DNA from: Rhodopirellula islandica
GTDB taxonomy: Bacteria > Planctomycetota > Planctomycetia > Pirellulales > Pirellulaceae
Length of the DNA: 64,000 nucleotides
Direction: 5' to 3'
NCBI RefSeq assembly: GCF_001027925.1
Contig: NZ_LECT01000014.1
Location: 62,001 to 126,000, forward strand
Shown: positions 51,490 to 58,813 of the stretch, one piece after another
How positions within the stretch are numbered: position 1 is the first letter of the stretch
How the letters are laid out: the number at the start of each line of letters is the position of its first letter
Made by a program: the position numbers and the translations under genes
The notes under the pieces: model-generated
Told to the model about the DNA's origin: nothing
Database searches by the model: none
The model's input: the letters and a program-made list of their open reading frames with translations, nothing else

Positions 51490-54306
51490 ATGTCCACGAC
51501 GACGGCCAGTGCCGCCAACGCCGAATCGCAAGAATCCGCCCCGCCTCGCGCGGTGGACATTCGACGTGATATCCCAGCTCTCCTGCTGGTCGCGGCGACG
51601 TTGTTGACATTGGTCTCGGTGATGACACACGACCCCGCCGACCCGGTTCCCACCCCAGTCTGGCCACTCGACCAATTCTTCACGCCGGATGTGGCCGTCT
51701 ATCCCGCCAACGAAATCGTGCAAAACGCCTGCGGCTCGCTGGGCGCCCTGATTTCATCGATGTTGCTCAGCGCCGTCGGAATCGGATCCGCCCTGGTGAT
51801 CTCGGCCGGCGGCGGCATCTCGACTGCACTCCTGATTCGCGGCCACATGAACGCGCCCGTGCTGCGGTCCCTCGGCGGCTGCATCACGTTGCTGGCCGTG
51901 ACCACCGCGGCCGCCATGACGGACATTGAACTGGGCGGCATGCCTGTCATCGGCAACGGGGGCTACCTCGGCGCGATGACGTCCGCCTTCTTGCTGCAAC
52001 ACTTCCATCCCGTCGGCTCTTGGATTTTGACGCTGACAGTGCTGGCGGTCGGGTTGTTGCTGACGACGGACTACATGCTGGTCTACGCAGGTCGAACCGT
52101 GGTTGTCGGCGGGGCCAAGGCCTCTCGTCGTGGGTTCGCCAAAGCCGCCCAGGCCATGCCGGTCACACTCCGCCGGCGCCGCCAACCGTTCAGCGACCTG
52201 GACGGGCCGATCCTGATCGACGGGGACGAATCCGACGCGTCGCTGGATCCCAACGGCGGTCGCATCGACCCAGCCGAGCCCGCCGAAACCGGCCCCACGA
52301 TCCGGGTGCGCAAACCCAAAGAACGCGAAGCCGTGGCTGAGGAAGCCGAAGCCGCTGAAGAAGCCGCTCCCGCCAACGGGCTCGCCAAAGCCGCCAAGCT
52401 CGGCGCCGCCGGACTGGCCGCTGCAGCCGGGATTGGCGCCAGCCTCACGAAGTCCAAGGACGCCACCGAGGAAGAAGAATACGAGTACGAATACGAGGAA
52501 TGGGAAGAGGAAGAAGAATCTCCCACCCGTGAACTCGAAATCGAAGGCGAAACGACAACCCTGCGCAATGATTCCGCGCACGAGGAATCCCCCGCGCCGA
52601 CGATCAAGATGCCCAAGCAGCGAGACGCCAAGCAAGAACTCTACGACTCGGTCCAGGAAGGGGCCCCCGAGGGCATCTCGCAGTACCACTTGCCCAGTCT
52701 GGAACTGCTCGAAGGCAGCGACGGATTTGACTACGAAGAACAGCACGCGGAGGCGCTGCAGAAGAGCGCGATGCTGCAGCAAACCATTCGCAGCTTTGGC
52801 TTCAATGTCACCGTCACCAACGTCGAAATCGGTCCGGTCATCGCCCAGTACGAACTGGAACTCGAGAGCGGCCTGCGGCTGAACAAAATCACCGCGCTCG
52901 CCGATGACCTCGCCATCGCCCTGCGAGTCCCCAGCGTTCGCGTCGTCGCCCCAATCCCCGGCAAGAACACCGTCGGCATCGAAGTCCCCAACGAAATTCG
53001 ACAAGTCGTTCGGCTTCGCGATGTGATCGAAGAATCCGATTCGCGGATCTCGAAGATGAACATCCCAGTCTTCTTGGGCAAAGACGTTTCGGGAGAACCG
53101 ATGCCAGTCGACTTGGCCAAGATGCCTCACCTGTTGATCGCCGGTCGAACCGGTACCGGTAAATCGGTCTGCTTGAACGCGATCATCACCAGCATCCTGA
53201 TGTGCTGCCGGCCCGACGAAGTCCGCTTGTTGATGATCGACCCCAAGATGGTCGAGCTTTCCGGTTACGGCCGCTTGCCTCACTTGATGCACCCCGTGAT
53301 CACGGACATGAAGAAGGCCGAAGCGATTCTCGGCTGGGCCGTCGAAAAGATGGAAGAGCGTTACTCGCTGCTCGCCAAAGCCGGTGTGCGTCACATCAAC
53401 AGCTTCAATGACCTGGGCCGGGAAGAAGTCCTGCGGCGCTTGGAAGTTGATGAAGACGACGAGAACACCGACGTGCCGGACAAGCTTCCCTTCATCGTCA
53501 TCATCGCCGACGAGATGGCCGACTTAATGATGACGGCCGGCAAGGAAGTCGAAACGCACATCATCCGCTTGGCTCAAAAGAGCCGTGCGGTTGGAATCCA
53601 CTTGATCCTGGCAACGCAAAAGCCAACCGTGGACGTCATCACGGGCTTGATCAAATCGAACTTGCCCGCGCGTCTGAGTTTCCAGGTCGCCAGCAAAACG
53701 GACAGCCGCGTGGTGCTCGACGAGAACGGTGCCGACAAACTGCTCGGCAACGGGGACATGCTGTTCCTCTGGCCGGGAACCAGCACGCTGATTCGGGGGC
53801 AGGGGACTTACCTTTCCGACGCCGAGATCGATCGCGTCTGCGACCACTGCAGCAGCGGCGGCGAACAGCAATTCGTCGGCGAGCTGATGAACTTGAAGAT
53901 CAACGACGAAGAAGGCGACGCATCCGAGATGGACGTCGACAAACTTCGCAAGCGAGACGAGTTGTACGAGTCCGCCATCGAAGTCGTGATTCGCGAAGGC
54001 CGCGGGTCGCTGTCGCTGATCCAGCGTTGCCTCGGGATTGGCTATGGGCGAGCCGCGCGGTTGGTTGACTACATGGCCGAAGACGGCATCGTCGGCCAGT
54101 ACAACGGGTCCAAGTCACGCGAAGTCTTGCTGACGATGGAACAGTGGAACGCGATGCAAGGCATCACCGACGACACCGCCGCGGCCACCGCCACCGCCGC
54201 CCCCACTGCGGCCTCGCAAACCGAAGCGGAAGAGGAGTACGAAGACGAGGAAGAGGAAGAAGAGTACTACGACGAAGAAGAGTACGAGGACGACGAAGAC
54301 GTCTGA
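51490..54306 (+). CDS. ftsK: FtsK/SpoIIIE DNA translocase with acidic insert and tail
   Basis: 938 residues from ATG 51490 (MSTTTASAANAES). The frame is open back to 51382 but that part translates the A repeat (PEFWRIQLL). About four N-terminal membrane segments, then a charged linker with an acidic tract (EEEYEYEYEEWEEEEE near residue 330), an alpha/beta region (IRSFGFNVTVTNVEIGPVI), Walker A GRTGTGKSVCLN near residue 552, Walker B FIVIIADEMADLMM, and a gamma winged helix (LYESAIEVVIREGRGSLSLIQR). The protein ends with about 30 nearly continuous Glu/Asp/Tyr residues, unusual after a gamma domain. Moves DNA at the division septum for chromosome dimer resolution. Confidence 0.95.
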   Translation: MSTTTASAANAESQESAPPRAVDIRRDIPALLLVAATLLTLVSVMTHDPADPVPTPVWPLDQFFTPDVAVYPANEIVQNACGSLGALISSMLLSAVGIGSALVISAGGGISTALLIRGHMNAPVLRSLGGCITLLAVTTAAAMTDIELGGMPVIGNGGYLGAMTSAFLLQHFHPVGSWILTLTVLAVGLLLTTDYMLVYAGRTVVVGGAKASRRGFAKAAQAMPVTLRRRRQPFSDLDGPILIDGDESDASLDPNGGRIDPAEPAETGPTIRVRKPKEREAVAEEAEAAEEAAPANGLAKAAKLGAAGLAAAAGIGASLTKSKDATEEEEYEYEYEEWEEEEESPTRELEIEGETTTLRNDSAHEESPAPTIKMPKQRDAKQELYDSVQEGAPEGISQYHLPSLELLEGSDGFDYEEQHAEALQKSAMLQQTIRSFGFNVTVTNVEIGPVIAQYELELESGLRLNKITALADDLAIALRVPSVRVVAPIPGKNTVGIEVPNEIRQVVRLRDVIEESDSRISKMNIPVFLGKDVSGEPMPVDLAKMPHLLIAGRTGTGKSVCLNAIITSILMCCRPDEVRLLMIDPKMVELSGYGRLPHLMHPVITDMKKAEAILGWAVEKMEERYSLLAKAGVRHINSFNDLGREEVLRRLEVDEDDENTDVPDKLPFIVIIADEMADLMMTAGKEVETHIIRLAQKSRAVGIHLILATQKPTVDVITGLIKSNLPARLSFQVASKTDSRVVLDENGADKLLGNGDMLFLWPGTSTLIRGQGTYLSDAEIDRVCDHCSSGGEQQFVGELMNLKINDEEGDASEMDVDKLRKRDELYESAIEVVIREGRGSLSLIQRCLGIGYGRAARLVDYMAEDGIVGQYNGSKSREVLLTMEQWNAMQGITDDTAAATATAAPTAASQTEAEEEYEDEEEEEEYYDEEEYEDDEDV

Positions 54307-55139
54307 AGCACGTCACCATTCCCGTCGCCCCTCCCGTAGCCGGATTCGCCAGAATTCGGACGCCAACCACTTCGCACCTCTGAATTCTGCCGAATCCGCC
54401 GACCAACATCACAACCCGAATGCGTCAGCGAGGGACCGCCCACCCACTCGTCCCTCTGAATTCTGGCGAATTTAGCTACATCGACGTCAGCAAGGCCGCC
54501 CATCGCGGACTCCTCCGGAGCCACGCATCCCAACTCGCCCCGGAGGGGCCGACATCGATAGCTCGGGGCGGAAGCCCCGAGACCGCGCGCGGACATCGCC
54601 ATGTCGCCCCGGACGGGGCCGTCGTCGACCATGCCGCCCAAAGTGGCTGGCACTCCGGCACGCAAACCACCGCCATCGCATTCGCCTCGAACTCGCCCGC
54701 TCAACCAACTCCAACCTCTGAATTCTGGCGAATCCAGCGACCAACATCACAACCCGACGCGTCAGCGAGGGACCGCCCACCCACTCGTCCCTCCGAATTC
54801 TGGCGAATCCGGCTACAGCAAGGCCGCCCATCACGGACTCCTCCAGAGCCATTCGCCCCAACTCGCCCCGGAGGGGCCGACATCGATAGCTCGGGGTGGA
54901 AGCCCCGAGACCGCGCACGGAAATCGCCATGTCGCCCCGGACGGGGCCGTCGTCGACCATGCCGCCAAAAGTGGCTGGCACCATCCGGCAATCGGTCAGC
55001 AAGGCACCACGCACCGTCCCCGCATCCGCCAGAATTCGGACGCCAACCACTTCGCACATCTGAATTCTGGCGAACCCAGCGACATCATGCACCAAGTAGG
55101 AAAAGTCCTACCTGGCCTAAAATTCTTCGACGATCTCCT
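54307..55139. repeat. Repeat mosaic downstream of ftsK: A elements, two D elements, B halves
   Basis: 54336-54403 A element; 54404-54440 B half; 54450-54478 A half; 54493-54658 D copy 2; 54716-54770 A half and B half; 54790-54817 A half; 54821-54989 D copy 3; 55016-55085 A element. Two ~330-bp blocks (A-B-A-D) follow one another, so this looks like a tandem duplication. No gene seen. Confidence 0.85.
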
Positions 55140-55697
55140 CTAGCCAAGGAACAGATCGTTTAAGTCAAGCTTGGCGGAGGGCTGGATCAATGGCGAAAGC
55201 ATGTCTGTGGGTGCGTGGACACTTCGATCTCGGTAGTCACCTTGGACCGGGTGACGATGGACGTGGATGCATTGGGCCTGTGCGTCGACGATCCAGTACT
55301 CGACCATGTTCGATTCGGCATACAAACGTCGTTTGGTTTCCAAGTCGTAAGCCAAGCTGGTGAACGCAACTTCAATCGCCAGCTGCACGTCGCTTGCTCG
55401 CGGATGCGCGTCGCGGTAACGGGCTGCTCGCAGCCACATCAAATCAGGCTCGGGACGAGACTGGGCCTCAGGGAGGTCCAATCCGGTTTGCGATGTGATC
55501 AGACTCAGAGCAGGGTCGACGCCGCGAGCAGACCAATTGGTGAGGTAGGTGATCAAGTCATCATGGATGGGGCCGGCGGGGTTCATCTCGATCAATTCTC
55601 CTCGAATCAATTCGACCTTTCGATCGATCTGATCAAACGCTCCGACACGGACCATGGAGTCATATTCAGGAAGCGACAGGTGAAGTGTCGTTGTCAT
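55140..55697 (-). CDS. Uma2 family (DUF820) PD-(D/E)XK-fold protein
   Basis: 185 residues. DUF820 blocks: LPEYDSMVRVGAFDQIDRKVELIRGEL, EPDLMWLR, LAIEVAFTSLAYDLETKRRLYAESNMVEYWIVD. The nuclease residues Asp (EPDL), Glu (IEVA) and Lys (ETKRR) are present. These proteins are numerous in cyanobacteria and planctomycetes and their targets are unknown. It ends just beside a dense repeat cluster, and such genes are often mobile; its lone position fits that. ATG start at 55697. Confidence 0.88.
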   Translation of the reverse strand: MTTTLHLSLPEYDSMVRVGAFDQIDRKVELIRGELIEMNPAGPIHDDLITYLTNWSARGVDPALSLITSQTGLDLPEAQSRPEPDLMWLRAARYRDAHPRASDVQLAIEVAFTSLAYDLETKRRLYAESNMVEYWIVDAQAQCIHVHRHPVQGDYRDRSVHAPTDMLSPLIQPSAKLDLNDLFLG

Positions 55698-56150
55698 TTT
55701 TTGCAGTCTCCAAACAAATCTTGATCGACCCCAAAACCAGGATCAACTTACAAACCAGTGTACCAGACGACAAAACACAGGTCGGGCAAAACCAGCTCAA
55801 CAATCCAGCTACCAACATCACAACACGAACGCGTGAGCGAGGGACCACCCCGGGATCCGCCGCCCGACTTGGAACGATTGGCAACGCCAATCAACCAACG
55901 CCTCCCCACGCTCATCCGCAGTTTAAAATTGTCAATTTACAATTTCACTTTTTCAATCGCCCGGAACCAACATTCACCTCACCCCTCCGAATTCTTGGCG
56001 AATCCGGCTACTTCATCGCGATGCGAAGCAGGTCGGCAGGAGTCGTTCGGCATTTGGACTGTTTCGCTAAGCGTCGTTGCTCCCTCGTACAACCGGGGCT
56101 AACGCCCAAACGGCTCACATGATGATGCCCGATCATTCCTGCCGACCTGC
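55698..56150. repeat. Gap with B half, AT-rich motif and a 123-bp element with 14-bp terminal inverted repeats
   Basis: 55818-55846 B half; 55922-55959 AT-rich family I (AATTGTCAATTTACAATTTC, then TTTTTCAATC) as at 44865-44891; 55987-56012 A half; 56028-56150 an element bounded by GCAGGTCGGCAGGA and TCCTGCCGACCTGC, containing ACAACCGGGGCTAACGCC and AAACGGCTCAC. The element ends one base before the stop codon of the next gene. A related unit lies at 63035-63090. Confidence 0.82.
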
Positions 56151-57278
56151 TCACCGTTTCCCGCGCGCACTGTTCCAATGCGCATCCATCTCCTGCACCG
56201 TCGGAATCTCCAACTGCCGGACCACACGGAACCCAACCCACGACGCATCAGTGTGATACCACAGACTCTTGGGCAACTGCGGATCCTGCTGCTTCCAATC
56301 TTCGGAACTGCCAAGCCGTGCCGCTGACCGCAACCGGTCCGGGTCATCGAACCAACTGCCGCCACGAACCACTCGCGGATACAATCGCTCCGGCACCGTC
56401 CAAGGGTTGATCAACACACCGCCCTCTTCGGGCATCGGATAGGACTCGCCACAAGCGTCCGCGGTCCACTCCGACACATTGCCGTGCATGTCATGCAGCC
56501 CCCACGGGTTCGGCTTCTTCGTGCCCACCTTCTGGTACTTGTCATTGCTGTTGTCGTAGTACCAACCGTACTCGTCCAAGTCGCCCTCGCCGAACGAGTA
56601 CGCGGACGTCGTGCCAGCCCGACAGGCATACTCCCATTCGGCTTCCGTCGGCAGCCGATAGAAGTGTCCCGTTTGGGCACTCAGCCACTGGCAGTATTTG
56701 TTGGCCGCGTGCTGGGTCATGCAGACGGCGGGATAGCCCGCTTGTCCCATCCCAAAGCTCATCTCGGTGTAGGGCGGCGTCGGCTGACTGACCCCATCGA
56801 CTGCGTCGTGGGTTGCCGGGTCAAAGTCCGTCCATCCACCATGCTTTTCGCGGCGGACCTCCGTCATCATGAACGGCTCGTACTCATCCCAAGTCACCTC
56901 GTGCTTGCCCATCCAAAACGGCGAGACCTTCACCCGCCGCTGCGGCCCTTCATCTTCCAGTCGGTCTGCCTCCTCCTCCGGGCTGCCCATCAAAAACTCG
57001 CCGCCCGGGATCGCGACCAAATCAAACTCCACCCCCGACTTCGGAATCGTCTCTCGGTAGTCCTGCATCTCGCCCGCGTCGTTCCCAAGTTCCGCCCGCA
57101 CAACGATCCCCTCCCGAATCCGCGTCAGCAAAGACGCGTCATCCAGCGAAACCTCCGGCCCCACCTTCACCGCCGAGGCCGCTTCCTGGGCACCAGCGTC
57201 CTGGGCACGCGCGACACCGCCCATTCCAACGCCCATCCAACCCAACAGGCCACACCGAACCCAACCGCCAAAACGCAT
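56151..57278 (-). CDS. SUMF1-like (formylglycine-generating-enzyme family) protein lacking catalytic cysteines
   Basis: 375 residues from ATG 57278 (GTG 57281 also in frame). Signal peptide (CGLLGWMGVGMGGVARAQ), a short linker, then the FGE/SUMF1 fold: IPGGEFLMGSPEEEADR, WMGKHEVTWDEYEPFM, RLPTEAEWEYACRAG, DMHGNVSEWTADACG and RVVRGGSWFDDPDRLRSAAR. In true FGE the segment after RGGSW contains the two copper-binding cysteines; here it reads FDDPDRLRS, so sulfatase activation is unlikely. Planctomycetes encode many such domains, often in carbohydrate or anchoring roles. Function unknown. Confidence 0.88.
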   Translation of the reverse strand: MRFGGWVRCGLLGWMGVGMGGVARAQDAGAQEAASAVKVGPEVSLDDASLLTRIREGIVVRAELGNDAGEMQDYRETIPKSGVEFDLVAIPGGEFLMGSPEEEADRLEDEGPQRRVKVSPFWMGKHEVTWDEYEPFMMTEVRREKHGGWTDFDPATHDAVDGVSQPTPPYTEMSFGMGQAGYPAVCMTQHAANKYCQWLSAQTGHFYRLPTEAEWEYACRAGTTSAYSFGEGDLDEYGWYYDNSNDKYQKVGTKKPNPWGLHDMHGNVSEWTADACGESYPMPEEGGVLINPWTVPERLYPRVVRGGSWFDDPDRLRSAARLGSSEDWKQQDPQLPKSLWYHTDASWVGFRVVRQLEIPTVQEMDAHWNSARGKR

Positions 57279-57783
57279 CACAAACCAATCCCATCACGAG
57301 GCAAGAATCCCCGCATTCTAACTCAACGACGCCGCGACCGCGGCTTGCTGCTAGCCCCTCGCACCGTAGCCGGATTCGCCAAGAATTCGGATCCTGCATC
57401 CACCCGCCGCGTCAGCAAGGCCGAACCACCATCTTCCCACTCCGAATTCTTGGCGAATCCGGCTACGACCGACGCAACTCGAACAACCGAATTCTTGGCG
57501 AATCCGGCTACCAAAATCCCAACCCGACGCGTCAGCGAGAGACCGACCTGTATTCCTGACGAATCGAGCGACGAGAGGTGGTCCCTCACTCACGTATCGG
57601 GTTGTGATAGGTGAGCCAACCACCAAACACACGAACGGCACGAAAAACCAAACGCAACCTTTCGTGTGCTTCGTGTCTTTCGTGGTTCAAAACGACGCGT
57701 CGACCAATTCACACAACTCGGAACGCCCTCGCTCTTTCGCAACCGAATTCTTGGCGAATCCGGCTACGAGGTCGTAAATCCGG
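57279..57783. repeat. Gap with A elements and B halves
   Basis: 57366-57466 A element with a long centre; 57484-57515 A half; 57518-57545 and 57577-57605 B halves facing each other; 57738-57766 A half. The 57640-57720 stretch has no repeat or gene. Confidence 0.8.
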
Positions 57784-58650
57784 CTACATCCGACGCTGCA
57801 CTGCCCGGCGTCGGATTCCAACGACGATTCCAAGGGCCGACAGCAACACCAGCGAGCCCGGTTCCGGCACCGCCGTGGCGTTCGCCGTCGTGAACCCGAT
57901 GTCGCGGAACGAAGCCAGTGTCAGTTCACTGAGGAAAGAATTCGGATTCAGCCATCCGGTCATCAACTCGTCCCGCATATCGCGGCCCAACGAGTCCGTG
58001 ATTCCCGTCAGGCCGGACCCATTCAAGTTTTCGTTCCAGTGCCCGCCTGCCGTGCCAGCCCCACCTTCCGTTTCGATGTCAGGGGTCCCCGTCTGTCCAA
58101 ACTCGGACTGCCAAACGGCGGTGGCCTCCACGCCAATGAATTCGGATCCCGACACCAAATCATTTTGTGTCCACAGGGTCCCCAGCCCAAGGACATGCCC
58201 CATCTCATGCAAAATCAACGAGTTCAACTGATCGCCGGACAAGCTGAACAGGTCCTCCTCGTCAAAGGTCATCTGCCCATCCGTCGCCAGCCAATAGTCC
58301 GACGCATCTCTGGCAACTTGGTTCCAACCGGCGCTCCCCAGCGTCCCGCCCACACCATCGATGGATGACGTGGCCGCATCGATGTAGATGTCCGACAGGA
58401 CCTGCCCGGTCGTGGCCGAACTTCCACCGGTTCGATATTCAATGAAGCCGTCTTGATACCCGGTCAGCAACCCTTGCCAAGTATTGGCAGCGGTCTGAAA
58501 CGCCGTCTCCAGTTGGGCATCGCCCGAGTAATTCACGTGCAGGGTCAGCGACGCCTCCGCGCGGCACGGAAAGACAAAGCACAGCGGGAAAACGATCCAA
58601 GCCAGAACCCGCCCACATCCACCCCATCGACATCCGATCCCATTTGCCAT
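57784..58650 (-). CDS. Leishmanolysin-like (M8) metalloprotease with PEP-CTERM tail
   Basis: 288 residues from ATG 58650; the frame is open back to 58794 without a better start. Signal peptide (RVLAWIVFPLCFVF). Zinc site LILHEMGHVLGLGTLW (HExxH), a third ligand in GTAGGHWNEN and a Met-turn in DELMTGW, the arrangement of M8 peptidases. The C-terminus is a PEP-CTERM signal: VPEPGSLVLLSALGIVVG then IRRRA. Exported and anchored or processed by exosortase; may cut surface or dietary proteins. Lies among other surface-polymer genes. Confidence 0.88.
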   Translation of the reverse strand: MANGIGCRWGGCGRVLAWIVFPLCFVFPCRAEASLTLHVNYSGDAQLETAFQTAANTWQGLLTGYQDGFIEYRTGGSSATTGQVLSDIYIDAATSSIDGVGGTLGSAGWNQVARDASDYWLATDGQMTFDEEDLFSLSGDQLNSLILHEMGHVLGLGTLWTQNDLVSGSEFIGVEATAVWQSEFGQTGTPDIETEGGAGTAGGHWNENLNGSGLTGITDSLGRDMRDELMTGWLNPNSFLSELTLASFRDIGFTTANATAVPEPGSLVLLSALGIVVGIRRRAVQRRM

Positions 58651-58813
58651 CCCACGCCCCCGCACACACGATCCACACAACCAAAAAAACCCGAGGAGAC
58701 ACGCTCCACGGGCATTGTAGTCACGACGATTCAGCGGCGTTGGAACGAGGCTCACTTTGCAATCCGGCAATCTCAGCTCTCGCCAACACCGCAACGCGGC
58801 TCGCGTCGAGGCA

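Noticed and set aside
51754..53394. 546-codon minus-strand frame
   Set aside because: Antisense to ftsK; Gly/Phe/Asp-rich shadow of the GC skew.
54420..55163. Several 150-250 codon frames downstream of ftsK
   Set aside because: They translate the A, B and D repeats (peptides such as RIRQNSE and TRQRGT recur), so they are not genes.
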